Shown: positions 1 to 10,631, counted from the first letter of the stretch. The stretch is DNA of 56,848 nt from Nocardia cyriacigeorgica (GCF_010858045.1 NZ_JAAGVC010000034.1:1-56848); one strand, 5' to 3'. Translations and numbers: made by a program. Notes: generated from the letters alone by a model not told the origin.

Positions 1-120
1 GGCGGCGATGGACCCGTTGGGGTCCTCGTCCACCGGCTCGCCGGTCTTGCGGTCGATGGTGACCCGGTCGATCTCGGCGGTGAGCAGGGTGGACACGTAG
101 CCGGGGGCGGTGGTGGTCAT
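1..120 (-). CDS. N-terminal fragment of an unrecognised protein
   Basis: Only the first 40 codons are inside the window and the frame is still open at the left edge. The ATG at 120 follows an AGGAG ribosome binding site, so the start is credible. The visible N-terminus (MTTTAPGYVSTLLTAEIDRV) is hydrophilic, with no signal peptide. It lies 34 bp downstream of the SnoaL-like gene on the same strand, so the two are probably co-transcribed. I do not recognise the family. Confidence 0.5.
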   Translation of the reverse strand, partial: MTTTAPGYVSTLLTAEIDRVTIDRKTGEPVDEDPNGSIAA

Positions 121-154
121 GATGACTCCTGGAGGTTTCGGAAGGTGGTCGAGG

Positions 155-511
155 TCAGGCGGCGGTGGGGACCTTGTCGAGGAAGCCGTAGACGCCGGCG
201 ATGCGGCCGTCGGCGATGATCGCGACGTCGAACCCGACGATGACGGCGGGCCCGTCGACGGGGCCGAGTTCCCAGGTGAAGCGCACCTGATCGTGGTGGC
301 CGTCGACGGGGCCGGCCGGGCGGAACACCCAGCCGGGGAACTGTGCCTGCACGCCGGCGATGGCGGCGCACAGCTGCGCATGGCCGGCGACCGACACCAG
401 CGGGTCGACGTAGGTGGCGTCGGGGGTGAAGACGCGCTCGACGGCGGCCACGCGGGCCTGCTCGTCGGTGGTGTTCCAGGCTTCCAGGTACTGCGCGACG
501 AGAGTGTTCAT
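155..511 (-). CDS. SnoaL-like / NTF2-fold protein
   Basis: A 118-residue protein with the size and layout of the NTF2-like superfamily. It has an N-terminal helix (QYLEAWNTTDEQARVAAVERVF) leading to the typical FTPDATYVDPL strand, and it ends with a VGFDVAIIADGRIAGVYGFLD sheet. Family members are small isomerases, cyclases or ligand binders; the substrate cannot be read here. I chose the ATG at 511 because GGAGG lies about six bases upstream. The in-frame ATG at 523 sits inside an inverted repeat and lacks such a site. The partial gene at 1-120 follows it and is likely in the same operon. Confidence 0.8.
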   Translation of the reverse strand: MNTLVAQYLEAWNTTDEQARVAAVERVFTPDATYVDPLVSVAGHAQLCAAIAGVQAQFPGWVFRPAGPVDGHHDQVRFTWELGPVDGPAVIVGFDVAIIADGRIAGVYGFLDKVPTAA

Positions 512-831
512 CGAGTCCTCCATAACGTTCTGATCTGCGGTTTCTCCGCTCGATCCGGTGCTGAGAACTACGTTATGGGCGGGCAGGGGGTCGCCGAATC
601 AGTCACCTATAAGTACTTTCCGACGGCATTACCCAAGCCAGGCGCTCGCGTGTCCGCTCCCACCGGGACGCCGGCACGACACCGCACTCTCCGCCCGGCG
701 ACTCGACCGGCTCCACAGGCCGGTGGCCTGCTCCGACAAGCCGGTGGGACGCGCGCTCCGGCACTGTAGTGTTCGTTGCCGAGAGCCCGGCACGTGGAAC
801 CGGCCGGGCGGGCGGAAAGAGGACCATCCCA
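512..831. other. Divergent intergenic region
   Basis: This 320-bp gap lies between the leftward SnoaL-like gene and the rightward membrane protein. It must hold both promoters. The one clear structure is the inverted repeat described at 520-578; a short AT-rich patch (TCACCTATAAGTACTTTCC, near 603) is a second possible regulator site. I see no convincing gene: the open frames here have no ribosome binding sites and overlap one another. Confidence 0.5.
520..578. promoter_or_regulatory. Perfect 9-bp inverted repeat, candidate operator
   Basis: CCATAACGT at 520-528 is matched by its exact reverse complement ACGTTATGG at 570-578, 41 bp apart. The left arm abuts the ribosome binding site of the SnoaL-like gene. 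A repressor bound to both half-sites could loop or block that promoter. The regulator is not identifiable from the window. Confidence 0.35.
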
Positions 832-1302
832 GTGGATTTCGGCAACAACGACGAGGCGGCGACCGAGTACACGCCGTACCCCACGGGAGCGCACGGCGCG
901 CCGGACGCCTGGCCGTCATCGTATGACGCTGTGCCGCAGCAAGGTCCGCGCACCATGCCGACGCCGGTGCGAGCGGCTCAGATCCTTTCCTGGGTGTTCG
1001 GTGCGGTGGGCGCCGGGCTGATTGCGGTGGCGGTGGCCGCCGACAACTGGGAGCTGGTCGGCGCGCTCATCGGGGGTTATCTGCCCGCCGTCTTTCTCGT
1101 GATCCTGGCGTTCGGTTTCGGGGTGAACGGGAACGGCGTGCGGGTATCCGCGATCGTCGCCGCCTGCCTCGGCATGTTGCTCGGCCTCGGCGCGGTGACA
1201 CAGGGACTTCCGCCCGGTCTCCTCGGCGTCGGCATGTGCCTGGCGATTGTGATCCTGCTGTCGCAGCGCAGCGCGGCGGACTGGTTCCAGCGGCCGCAGT
1301 GA
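832..1302 (+). CDS. Small four-helix membrane protein, unknown function
   Basis: A 156-residue protein. A hydrophilic N-terminal region of about 50 residues, rich in Pro, Tyr and Ala (TEYTPYPTGAHGAPDAW), is followed by four closely spaced hydrophobic segments and a short basic tail. The GTG at 832 has an AAAGAGG site nine bases upstream; the open frame extends further but without such a signal. The layout, a proline-rich cytosolic tail plus a small helical bundle, is common among uncharacterised actinobacterial membrane proteins. No catalytic motif is visible. It converges on the ABC-F gene. Confidence 0.65.
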   Translation: MDFGNNDEAATEYTPYPTGAHGAPDAWPSSYDAVPQQGPRTMPTPVRAAQILSWVFGAVGAGLIAVAVAADNWELVGALIGGYLPAVFLVILAFGFGVNGNGVRVSAIVAACLGMLLGLGAVTQGLPPGLLGVGMCLAIVILLSQRSAADWFQRPQ

Positions 1303-1365
1303 GTTCGCGTGCACAACCCCGCTCCGGGGAAACCCTCGCTCCGAGGACGGCCGCGTAGCAGGCTG

Positions 1366-1380
1366 CGACCTCCGAGGTCG
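1366..1380. terminator. Weak hairpin between convergent genes
   Basis: CGACCT and AGGTCG pair around a three-base loop between the membrane protein and the ABC-F gene. The stem is short and has no T-run, so terminator function is tentative. Confidence 0.25.
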
Positions 1381-1429
1381 GCGAAGGGCAGCCGTGCTCG
1401 CGCGGCCATTGCCCGGCGCTCGGCCGTGC

Positions 1430-3037
<1,608 letters not shown>

Positions 3038-3133
3038 GCACACACTCCGAAGCATTCGAGGTCGAGGCGGCCGTGACGGACCGCTGGGACGGGTGAACAC
3101 TTCGAATGAGCATCGGCAAGTACCTCACTAGTG

Positions 3134-3145
3134 CGACAACTGTCG
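3134..3145. promoter_or_regulatory. Candidate TetR operator between abcF and tetR
   Basis: CGACA-AC-TGTCG is a short perfect dyad in the 158-bp divergent promoter region, 50 bp before the TetR start and about 97 bp before the ABC-F start. Position and symmetry suit an autoregulatory TetR site. The five-base arms make it tentative. Confidence 0.3.
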
Positions 3146-3195
3146 TAATAGGATGACAGCCCAGACCCGTTCCGTCAAGCATCGGATGACCGACG

Positions 3196-3861
3196 ATGAA
3201 CTCCGCACCGGACAACGATCCGCCCACCAGCACTCCCCGGCCCCGGCCCGGCGGCCGGACCGCCCGTATCCGCACCCAGGTCCTCGAGGCCGTGCACGCC
3301 GAGCTGACCGAACACGGCTATGACGCGATCACCATCGACACCGTCGCCGCCCGCGCCGGGGTCCATCGCGCGACGGTGTACCGGCGCTGGCGCGATGTGG
3401 GCGGCTTGATCGCCGATGTGTTCGCCGCCGCGGCCGATGTCGACTGGCAGCCCCGCGACACCGGCTCGCTACGCGGGGATCTCGCCGCGCTCAACGAGGA
3501 GATCCAGGCGTCACTGACCGAACAGCCCTCGATCGCCGGCGCGCTGATCGCGGTGTCGTTCCGGTCGGAGGAAGCGGCCCGCGCGCTGCGACAACTGTGG
3601 GAGCAGCGCTACGGGCAGTCGGAGATCGTCGTCGAACGGGCGGTGGCGCGCGGGGAGATTCCCGCCGGGACCGATGCGCGGGAGCTGCTGATCGCGGCGA
3701 CGGCGCCGCTGTACCACCGGTTGGTGCTGATGCGGACACCGGCCGATCCGGGGCTGGCCGAGCGGGTCGCGGACAGTGCGGCGCGCGCGGCGGCGGCCGG
3801 GGCTTTCGTCGCGCCAGGGGCGAGCGGCCGTGCCGGCGACGATAGGTCGATCCGGCCCTGA
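3196..3861 (+). CDS. TetR/AcrR family regulator
   Basis: A 221-residue one-component repressor. A proline-rich N-terminus is followed by a helix-turn-helix at about 45-75 (ITIDTVAARAGVHRATVYRRW). The C-terminal ligand domain contains EAARALRQLWEQRY, like the TetR_C_11 group. It is divergent from the ABC-F ATPase, the usual arrangement for a repressor controlling its neighbour, with a small dyad between them at 3134-3145. The inducer is unknown. Confidence 0.9.
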   Translation: MNSAPDNDPPTSTPRPRPGGRTARIRTQVLEAVHAELTEHGYDAITIDTVAARAGVHRATVYRRWRDVGGLIADVFAAAADVDWQPRDTGSLRGDLAALNEEIQASLTEQPSIAGALIAVSFRSEEAARALRQLWEQRYGQSEIVVERAVARGEIPAGTDARELLIAATAPLYHRLVLMRTPADPGLAERVADSAARAAAAGAFVAPGASGRAGDDRSIRP

Positions 3862-4031
3862 CCTCCTGTTGCGCGCTGCACTTCGCGTCCGGTCGCAGTA
3901 CAGTGCTCGGCTGCCTCGTCGTGCGAGGTGTCGACGGGGCTCGAGGCGAGCGGTCGGCGCCTGGGGCCATCGGCGCGCCCATCCCGGAGCTCAACCGGGC
4001 CGACCGCGCCCGACGACCCGGCTCGTCGCGC

Positions 4032-4514
4032 TCAGCTCGCGGCGGCGAACGTGCCCGCCTCGTACGAGCCGCCCTTGGTGCGGGTGATGACCAGCAATCG
4101 GTTGGCGGCGTTGATCATGGCGACCAGATACACCATGGCGGCGATCTGATCGTCGTCGAAGTGCTCGCGCACCTGGGCCCAGGTCTGGTCGGACACGCCG
4201 TGATTCGCGTCGGCGAGGCGGGTGCCCTCCTCGGCGAAGGCCAGCGCGGCGCGTTCGGCGTCGGTGAACACGGTGGATTCGCGCCAGGCGGCGACCAGGT
4301 TGATCCGGACCGCGGGTTCACCGGCGGCGGCGAGCTCCTTGGCGTGCGCGTCGACGCAGTAGCCGCAGCCGTTGATCTGGCTGGCTCGCAACTCCACCAG
4401 TTCGATCAGGGATTTCGGCAGCGTCGAGCCCATGATCGCCATGCTGGTGTTGGCGAAACGCTTGCCGATCTTGGCGCCGAGTTCGTTGGCGTTCAGGTCG
4501 AAACGGGGTTCCAT
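4032..4514 (-). CDS. Carboxymuconolactone decarboxylase / AhpD-like protein, ECF41 partner
   Basis: A 160-residue all-helical protein of the AhpD/CMD superfamily. The active-site signature is complete: E41 in VELRASQING, then C50-G-Y-C53 and H57, the ExnCxxCxxxH arrangement used for thiol-dependent peroxidase or disulfide chemistry. It is divergent from an ECF41 sigma factor. In that sigma family the neighbouring gene is very often a CMD protein, oxidoreductase or epimerase (COE) and is the sigma factor's main target, so this gene is probably transcribed from an ECF41 promoter. The closest match I could find upstream on this strand (TGTCGTTA at 4587-4580 and CGTC at 4561-4558) is imperfect. 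Confidence 0.92.
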   Translation of the reverse strand: MEPRFDLNANELGAKIGKRFANTSMAIMGSTLPKSLIELVELRASQINGCGYCVDAHAKELAAAGEPAVRINLVAAWRESTVFTDAERAALAFAEEGTRLADANHGVSDQTWAQVREHFDDDQIAAMVYLVAMINAANRLLVITRTKGGSYEAGTFAAAS

Positions 4515-4681
4515 GGTGTGGTCCTCACTGGTTGTCACTGGATGGGAACGACCATGAGACGAACGACCCCTGGCCCGCGTAACGACACGATCGAGTGACG
4601 TGCGCCACTGCCGCAGGGTGTTACGCGAGGGCCGCGTCCGGCGTCTTGTGGGTGACATCCGAGGAGAACAGGAGCGCAGCC

Positions 4682-5593
4682 ATGGCCGCAGCGAGCACAC
4701 CGGACGCCCACCAGGACGCGGACCCGGCCACCGCCGCCTTCCTCGCGCATCGCAATCTGCTGTTCACCGTCGCCTACGAAATGCTGGGCTCGGCCGCCGA
4801 CGCCGAAGACGTCCTCCAGGAGACCTGGTTGCGATGGGCGGGCGTCGACCTCGGCGCGGTGCGCGACCAGCGGGCCTACCTGGTGCGCATCACCACCCGG
4901 CAATCGCTGGACCGGCTGCGCACGCTCGGTCGGCGCAAAGAGGCCTACGTCGGGCCGTGGCTACCGGAGCCGCTGTTGACCACACCGGACGTGGCCGAGG
5001 ACGTGGCGCTGGCCGAGAGTGTCTCCATGGCGATGCTGCTGGTGCTGGAGACCCTGGCACCGATCGAACGGGCGGTGTTCGTGCTGCGCGAGGTGTTCGA
5101 TCTGAGTTACGAGGAGATCGGCGAGGCCGTGGACCGCAGCCCCACGGCCGTGCGCCAGCTCGCCTATCGGGCGCGGGCGCATGTCGCGGCTCGCCGGCCG
5201 CGCGGAGCAGTGTCCGACACCGAGACCCGCGGGGCGCTGGCGGCGTTTCAGCACGCGGTCGAGACCGGCGAATTACAGGGCCTGCTCGACATTCTCGCGC
5301 CGGAGGTGGTGTTCCTCGGCGACGGCGGCGGGATCGCGCGTGCCGCATCGGCGCCCATCGTGGGAGCCGAGGCGGTGGCCGGACTGCTGGCGGCCGGGCT
5401 GGGCAATCTCGCCGCGCGGTCGATGGAGGCGGCGCGGATCAACGGGTATCCGGCGCTGATCCTGCGGCTGGACGGCGAGATCGACACCGTCATCGCGGTG
5501 CGCATCGACGACGGGCTGATCACCGGGCTGTACTCGGTGCGTAATCCGGAGAAGCTGTCGCGGGTGCAGCAAGAAGTGAGCTTGCGGCGCTGA
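4682..5593 (+). CDS. sigJ: ECF41-type RNA polymerase sigma factor (SigJ-like)
   Basis: A 303-residue ECF sigma factor with region 2 (about 15-85), region 4 (about 115-165) and a C-terminal SnoaL-like extension. All three ECF41 signature positions are present: WLPEP (93-97) in the linker, DGGG (214-217) in the extension and NPEKL (288-292) near the end. In this group the extension, not a separate anti-sigma factor, controls activity. The ATG at 4682 has AGGAG seven bases upstream. It is divergent from the CMD-like gene at 4032-4514, its expected target. The signal it senses is unknown. The symbol follows the mycobacterial SigJ resemblance. Confidence 0.92.
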   Translation: MAAASTPDAHQDADPATAAFLAHRNLLFTVAYEMLGSAADAEDVLQETWLRWAGVDLGAVRDQRAYLVRITTRQSLDRLRTLGRRKEAYVGPWLPEPLLTTPDVAEDVALAESVSMAMLLVLETLAPIERAVFVLREVFDLSYEEIGEAVDRSPTAVRQLAYRARAHVAARRPRGAVSDTETRGALAAFQHAVETGELQGLLDILAPEVVFLGDGGGIARAASAPIVGAEAVAGLLAAGLGNLAARSMEAARINGYPALILRLDGEIDTVIAVRIDDGLITGLYSVRNPEKLSRVQQEVSLRR

Positions 5594-5690
5594 GGTCCAC
5601 CGCGGGACGGCGACGGGCACGTGCGCCGCGCCGCCGAACGGTGAACCCGACTGCGGGCACCGGCGCGACGAGGGACGCTACCGTTGCCCC

Positions 5691-8405
5691 ATGCTGCATG
5701 GACGCGAAGCCGAACAAGCCGAGATCGACCGGCTGCTCGATGCGGCGCGGGCCGGGCGCAGCGGGGCACTCGTGTTGCGCGGGGAGGCCGGTATCGGGAA
5801 GACAGCGCTGCTGGATTATGCGGCGGCGCAAGGTATTCCGGCGGCGCGCAGCGCGGGCATCGAGTCCGAGGCGGAGCTGCCGTTCGCGGGATTACACATG
5901 CTGGTGCGGCCGGGTATGGCGTTGGTGGACCGGCTGCCCGAGCAGCAGCGCGACGCACTGCGCGGTGCGTTCGGGCTGGCGCCGCGCGACCCGGGCGATC
6001 GGATGCTGATCGGTCTGGCCGTGCTGACGCTGCTGGCCGAGGAATCCGCGGACGGACCGCTGCTGTGCCTGATCGATGACGCGCACTGGCTCGACCGTGC
6101 CACCGCCGAGGCGCTGTTGTTCGCCGCGCGCAGGCTCGACGCCGAGGGTGTGGTGATGCTGTTCGCCACCCGCGCAGGCGCTTCCGACTTTCCGGCGCCG
6201 GGCCTTCCCGAACTCCGGTTGACCGGTTTGCGGCAGGAGGACGCCGCCGCCCTGATCGACAGCACCGCACCCGACCTCGCGCCGGTGCTGCGCTACCGGC
6301 TGCTCACCGAGGCCGCGGGAAATCCGCTGGCGTTGCTGGAACTGCCCGCACTGCTGGCGGCCGAAGCGCCAGGGGCAGGCCCGAATCCACTGCCGATCAC
6401 CGACCGGCTGCGGATGGCGTTTCACGGCCAGATCAGCGGGCTGCCGCCGGCCACGTCGACGTTACTGCTGGTGGCGGCCGCCGCGCACACGGCGGAGCTG
6501 GCGATGGTGCTGCGGGCGGCCGAAACACTTGGCGCCCGGGTCGGTGATCTGCGGCCGGCCGAGGATGCCGGGCTCGTGCACAGCGACGGGAGCACTCTCG
6601 TGTTCCGGCATCCGCTGCTGCGCTCGGCGGTGTACCAGGGCGCGGGACTGAGCCGGCGACTGGAAGCCCATCGCGCGCTCGCCGACGTGTCGACCGCGCC
6701 GGAGGATGCCGACCTGCGCGCCTGGCATCTGGCCGCCGCCACGACCGGACCGGAGGAATCCACAGCGGCCGCATTGGAGGCGACTGCCGAACGGGCCCGC
6801 GTACGCAGCGGCCACCACGGCGCGGTCGCGGCCTACGAGCGCGCCGCGGATCTGAGTACCGACGCCGAAGCGCGAGTACGCAGGCTGCTGCTCGCCTCCG
6901 AAACCGCCGTGGAGGCCGGGCACTTCGACCGGGCCCGGCTACTGGCCGAACGCGCCGCGGCACATGGCTGCGACGAATCGGTGACCGCGCGACTCGACTC
7001 GGTGCGCGGCGCCGCCGAATTCGGTGCCGGTCGCCCACGGACCGCACACGAGTTGCTGTCGCGGGCCGCCGACGCCACCGCCGATCCGTCACGGGCCGCA
7101 CGCATTCTGGCTCAGGCCGTGCACGCCGCCTGGTACGTCGGGGCCGAGGAACTCGCCGAGGTCGCCGGGCGAGTGCGCGCCCTGAGGTTGCCCGCGGCCG
7201 ACCCGATGGCGCCGATCATCGACTATCTGCTCGCCGCCCTCCTCGACGCCCCGCGGGGATCGGCCCTGCCCTCGACGACCCCGCGAACCGATCTGCGTAC
7301 CGCGGCGGCGGCCGCGGTACGCAATGGCGCCGACAGCCCGCGCGATCTGGTGCAGATGTGCGGCGCAGGCCTGGTCGTCGGCGCGGATGAGCAAGTGGGT
7401 GAACTCGCCAGGACGCTGCTGGCACAGTGCCGCGAACAAGGCCGGATCGCGCTGCTGCCACCGCTGCTGTTCTTCCGCGCCGAAGCCGAACTGTTCCTCG
7501 GCAGGCCACGGGAATCACGGATCGCGGCGGCCGAAGGGCTGCGGATCGCCGAGGACATCGGCAATGGCCACTGGGTCAGCCAGCTGTGCGGGTTTCTCGC
7601 CTACCTCGGCGCACTCGAAGGTGCCGAGCGCGAATGTGCCGAACTGGTCGGCAAAGCACTGGCCGACGAGCTGGGCGGCCCGGAGGCGGCGGGCGCGACC
7701 TGGACGCATGCCGCGCTCGGCCTGCTCGATCTGGGTTTCGGCCGGGTGGACGGTGCGTTGTCGCGGCTGACGGCGCTCACCGTCGAACCGGCGCGTCATC
7801 AGGTGATCGGGCTGCGGGTGCTGGCGGATCTGGTGGAGGCGGCGGTGCGCGCCGATGCGGCACAGCAGGCGGCCGACGCCCGCGACAGGCTGACGGCGTG
7901 GGCGCAGGCCACCGGCGCCGGCTGGATCGGTGCACTCGACCACCGGGCCCGCGCACTCACCACACCGGATGCGACCGCCGAACACCACTTCCGCGCCGCG
8001 CTCGCACCCGTCGGCCACCCCTTCGACACCGCACGCACGCAACTGCTGTTCGGCGAGTGGCTGCGCCGCGACAAACGCAAGACCGAGGCGCGCACCCTGC
8101 TCGAATCCGCCGCCGAGACCTTCGATCGGCTCGGGTTCGCGCCATGGGCGCAGCGGGCACACACCGAACTCGCCGCGCTCGGCGTCGGTGCGTCGAGCCG
8201 GCCCGCACACGGGCTCGCGGCGAGCTTGACACCGCAGGAACTGCAGATCGTGCGGTTGGCCGCGCAGGGCATGTCGAATCGGGAGATCGCCGCGCAGCTG
8301 GTGCTCAGCCCGCGCACGGTCGGCCATCACCTGTACAAGGCGTATCCGAAGCTCGGGGTGGTGTCACGCGGGCAGTTGGCCGAACTGCCGCTTGGGCCGG
8401 AGTGA
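5691..8405 (+). CDS. LAL-type LuxR family ATPase regulator
   Basis: A 904-residue regulator with an N-terminal AAA-type ATPase and a C-terminal LuxR helix-turn-helix. Walker A is GEAGIGKT (31-38), with a Walker B at LLCLIDDAHWLD. The long middle part is Ala/Leu-rich and probably TPR-like. The C-terminal HTH reads LTPQELQIVRLAAQGMSNRE, then IAAQLVLSPRTVGHHL, at about 845-890. LAL (MalT-like) proteins bind an inducer and ATP and activate nearby or distant operons. No obvious target operon adjoins it: ahead is the sigma factor and behind is a small leftward membrane protein. The ATG at 5691 gives a Walker A position normal for the family. Confidence 0.92.
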   Translation: MLHGREAEQAEIDRLLDAARAGRSGALVLRGEAGIGKTALLDYAAAQGIPAARSAGIESEAELPFAGLHMLVRPGMALVDRLPEQQRDALRGAFGLAPRDPGDRMLIGLAVLTLLAEESADGPLLCLIDDAHWLDRATAEALLFAARRLDAEGVVMLFATRAGASDFPAPGLPELRLTGLRQEDAAALIDSTAPDLAPVLRYRLLTEAAGNPLALLELPALLAAEAPGAGPNPLPITDRLRMAFHGQISGLPPATSTLLLVAAAAHTAELAMVLRAAETLGARVGDLRPAEDAGLVHSDGSTLVFRHPLLRSAVYQGAGLSRRLEAHRALADVSTAPEDADLRAWHLAAATTGPEESTAAALEATAERARVRSGHHGAVAAYERAADLSTDAEARVRRLLLASETAVEAGHFDRARLLAERAAAHGCDESVTARLDSVRGAAEFGAGRPRTAHELLSRAADATADPSRAARILAQAVHAAWYVGAEELAEVAGRVRALRLPAADPMAPIIDYLLAALLDAPRGSALPSTTPRTDLRTAAAAAVRNGADSPRDLVQMCGAGLVVGADEQVGELARTLLAQCREQGRIALLPPLLFFRAEAELFLGRPRESRIAAAEGLRIAEDIGNGHWVSQLCGFLAYLGALEGAERECAELVGKALADELGGPEAAGATWTHAALGLLDLGFGRVDGALSRLTALTVEPARHQVIGLRVLADLVEAAVRADAAQQAADARDRLTAWAQATGAGWIGALDHRARALTTPDATAEHHFRAALAPVGHPFDTARTQLLFGEWLRRDKRKTEARTLLESAAETFDRLGFAPWAQRAHTELAALGVGASSRPAHGLAASLTPQELQIVRLAAQGMSNREIAAQLVLSPRTVGHHLYKAYPKLGVVSRGQLAELPLGPE

Positions 8406-8414
8406 ACCGAGCGG

Positions 8415-8648
8415 CTAGCGCGCGCGGATCAGCCCGGCGATCCACACCAGGCTGCCCACCGCGGCGGCGGCGAGTACCGCGACCTGGGCGGAGCCGACGA
8501 TCAGGGCGAGCGCCAGCAGCGTCGCCAGACCCGCGGCGAGCGCTTCCAGCTTGTAGACCGGCCAGGCGCTACCCGCAAGGTCGATCGCGGCCGGGCGGGC
8601 CGGTAGGGGACGGCTCGCGGCGCGAAGTTCGGGGTAGGACGCGGTCAT
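8415..8648 (-). CDS. Small membrane protein with two helices
   Basis: A 77-residue protein with a cytosolic N-terminus of about 33 residues (ELRAASRPLPARPAAIDLAG) and two hydrophobic helices at about 35-52 and 55-73, ending in basic residues. Codon use matches its neighbours. It is convergent with the LAL regulator (nine-base gap) and divergent from the Ddn-like gene. No function can be assigned. Confidence 0.6.
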   Translation of the reverse strand: MTASYPELRAASRPLPARPAAIDLAGSAWPVYKLEALAAGLATLLALALIVGSAQVAVLAAAAVGSLVWIAGLIRAR

Positions 8649-8778
8649 GTCATCAGGGTATACCGGACAGCAAAGTTAGGGCCAGCGAACTTTTTGTCGC
8701 GGGCGCCACAGCCGCCGGTTGCCGGGGCCTTTCGAGGGCGCGGGAACAACGGCACGGTCCCGAACTGTTTCCGCAGTC

Positions 8779-9213
8779 ATGCCACTTACAGGGGAATACG
8801 CACCGAGCACCTCCGACTGGGCCCGCAAGCAGGCCGAGACCTACGAGAACTCCGGCGGCGAGAAGGGCACCACGCTCAACGGCGTGCCCGTCGTGCTGCT
8901 CACCACCCGCGGCGCGAAAACCGGCAAGCTGCGCAAGACGCCGTTGATGCGGGTCGAGCACGACGGCGAGTACGCGGTCGTCGCCTCGCTGGGCGGGGCG
9001 CCCAAACATCCGGTCTGGTACTACAACATCAAGGCCGATCCGCACGTCGAACTGCGCGACGGGACGGTGACCAAGGATTACACCGCCCGCGAGGTCGTCG
9101 GCGCGGAGAAGGCGCTGTGGTGGGAGCGCGCGGTCGCGGTCTGGCCCGACTACGCCGAATACCAGAAGAAAACCACCCGCGAGATCCCGGTCTTCGTCCT
9201 GACCCCGCGCTGA
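8779..9213 (+). CDS. Ddn-like F420-dependent (deazaflavin) oxidoreductase
   Basis: A 144-residue split-barrel protein of the deazaflavin-dependent nitroreductase family. Landmarks are LLTTRGAKTGKLRKTPL (40-56) and SLGGAPKHPVWYYNIKADP (70-88), the cofactor-binding segments of the Ddn group. Relatives reduce quinones or nitro compounds with F420H2. The ATG at 8779 gives the usual N-terminus (MPLTGEYAPSTSDWA). It lies 65 bp upstream of ilvA, the same pairing as Rv1558-Rv1559 in M. tuberculosis, which supports a conserved neighbourhood. Confidence 0.92.
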   Translation: MPLTGEYAPSTSDWARKQAETYENSGGEKGTTLNGVPVVLLTTRGAKTGKLRKTPLMRVEHDGEYAVVASLGGAPKHPVWYYNIKADPHVELRDGTVTKDYTAREVVGAEKALWWERAVAVWPDYAEYQKKTTREIPVFVLTPR

Positions 9214-9278
9214 TCGTTTCGCACACTCGCCGACCACCCGCCGCAGCAGCCGCCCGCGGCGGGTGGCACGATATTCGG

Positions 9279-10631
9279 GTGTCGGATCCGGTCGATGTCC
9301 TCGCAGAACTGCCCACCCGTCCGCCGTTGAACGCGGACGAGATCGACGCGGCCGCGAAGCGAATCGCCGACATCATCGAGCCGACCCCGCTGCAACTGTG
9401 CCCGCGGTTGTCCCAGCTCACCGGCGCGCAGGTGTACCTCAAGCGCGAAGACCTCACCGTGGTGCGCTCCTACAAACTGCGCGGCGCCTACAACCTGGTG
9501 GTCCAGCTCAGCGCGAGCGAACGCGCCGCGGGCGTGGTCACCGCCAGCGCGGGCAACCATGCGCAGGGCGTGGCCTTCGCCTGTAAGGCCATGGGCATCA
9601 TCGGCCGTATCTACGTGCCGACCACCACGCCGAAGCAGAAGCGCGACCGCATCCGCACCCACGGCGGTGAGTTCGTGGAATTGATCGCGGTCGGCGAGAC
9701 CTACGATGCCGCCGCGGCGGCCGCCGCCGCCGATGTGGCGCGCACCGGCGCGACGATGGTGCCGCCGTTCGACGACACGCGCACCGCCGCCGGGCAGGGC
9801 ACCATCGCCGCGGAGATCCTGGAACAGCTCGGCCGCACCCCGGACCTGGTGGTCGTTCCGGTGGGTGGCGGCGGCTGCCTCGCCGGCATCGGCACCTACC
9901 TGCGTGAGCGGTCTCCGCAGACCGCGATCCTCGGCGTCGAACCGGCGGGCGCGGCCTCGATGACGGCGGCGCTGGTGGCCGGTGGCCCGGTAACCCTGCC
10001 CGAGATCGACCCGTTCGTCGACGGCGCGGCGGTGCGCCGGATCGGCGATGTGCCGTACGCGGCGGTGTCCGGCTTCGGCGGCCGGGTGGTCACGCACGGT
10101 TCGCTGCCGTTGCTGGTGGCGACGGAGTCACCGTCGGGGGCGGGGTCGTTCCGGATGATGCAGGTCGACGAGGGCGCCATCTGCACCGCCATGCTGGACC
10201 TGTACCAGAACGAGGGCATCATCGCCGAACCCGCGGGCGCGCTCGCGGTGACCGCGCTGGCCGGGCTCGAGATCGCACCGGGGTCGACTGTGGTGTGCCT
10301 GGTGTCCGGCGGCAACAACGACGTCTCCCGCTACGGCGAGGTGATCGAACGGTCCCTGGTGCATCAGGGGCTCAAGCATTACTTCCTGGTGGACTTCCCG
10401 CAGGAGCCGGGCGCGCTGCGCCGCTTCCTCGACGAGGTTCTCGGACCCGACGACGACATCACCCTGTTCGAATACGTCAAACGCAACAACCGCGAGACCG
10501 GGGCGGCGCTGGTGGGTATCGAACTCGGCGCGCCGGAGGAGCTGGAATCGCTGCTGGCGCGGATCGAGGCCTCGCCGATTCAGTGCGAGCGGCTGGAGCC
10601 GGACTCACCGGCCTACCGGTACCTGACCTGA
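9279..10631 (+). CDS. ilvA: Threonine ammonia-lyase (threonine deaminase)
   Basis: A 450-residue PLP enzyme converting threonine to 2-oxobutanoate, the first step towards isoleucine. The PLP lysine is K66 in SYKLRGAYN, followed by ASAGNHAQGVA and the phosphate-binding loop VGGGGCLAG. The C-terminal part (HYFLVDFPQEPGALRRFLDE) is an ACT-like regulatory domain of the short actinobacterial form. The GTG at 9279 gives a length slightly above the mycobacterial enzyme; a longer open frame upstream overlaps the Ddn-like gene and is a shadow. It is convergent with treZ, the same relative orientation as in mycobacteria. Confidence 0.96.
   Translation: MSDPVDVLAELPTRPPLNADEIDAAAKRIADIIEPTPLQLCPRLSQLTGAQVYLKREDLTVVRSYKLRGAYNLVVQLSASERAAGVVTASAGNHAQGVAFACKAMGIIGRIYVPTTTPKQKRDRIRTHGGEFVELIAVGETYDAAAAAAAADVARTGATMVPPFDDTRTAAGQGTIAAEILEQLGRTPDLVVVPVGGGGCLAGIGTYLRERSPQTAILGVEPAGAASMTAALVAGGPVTLPEIDPFVDGAAVRRIGDVPYAAVSGFGGRVVTHGSLPLLVATESPSGAGSFRMMQVDEGAICTAMLDLYQNEGIIAEPAGALAVTALAGLEIAPGSTVVCLVSGGNNDVSRYGEVIERSLVHQGLKHYFLVDFPQEPGALRRFLDEVLGPDDDITLFEYVKRNNRETGAALVGIELGAPEELESLLARIEASPIQCERLEPDSPAYRYLT

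Noticed and set aside
8694..9278. N-terminal extension of ilvA of about 195 codons
   Set aside because: It overlaps the Ddn-like gene in another frame and encodes shadow sequence; IlvA homology begins near 9279.
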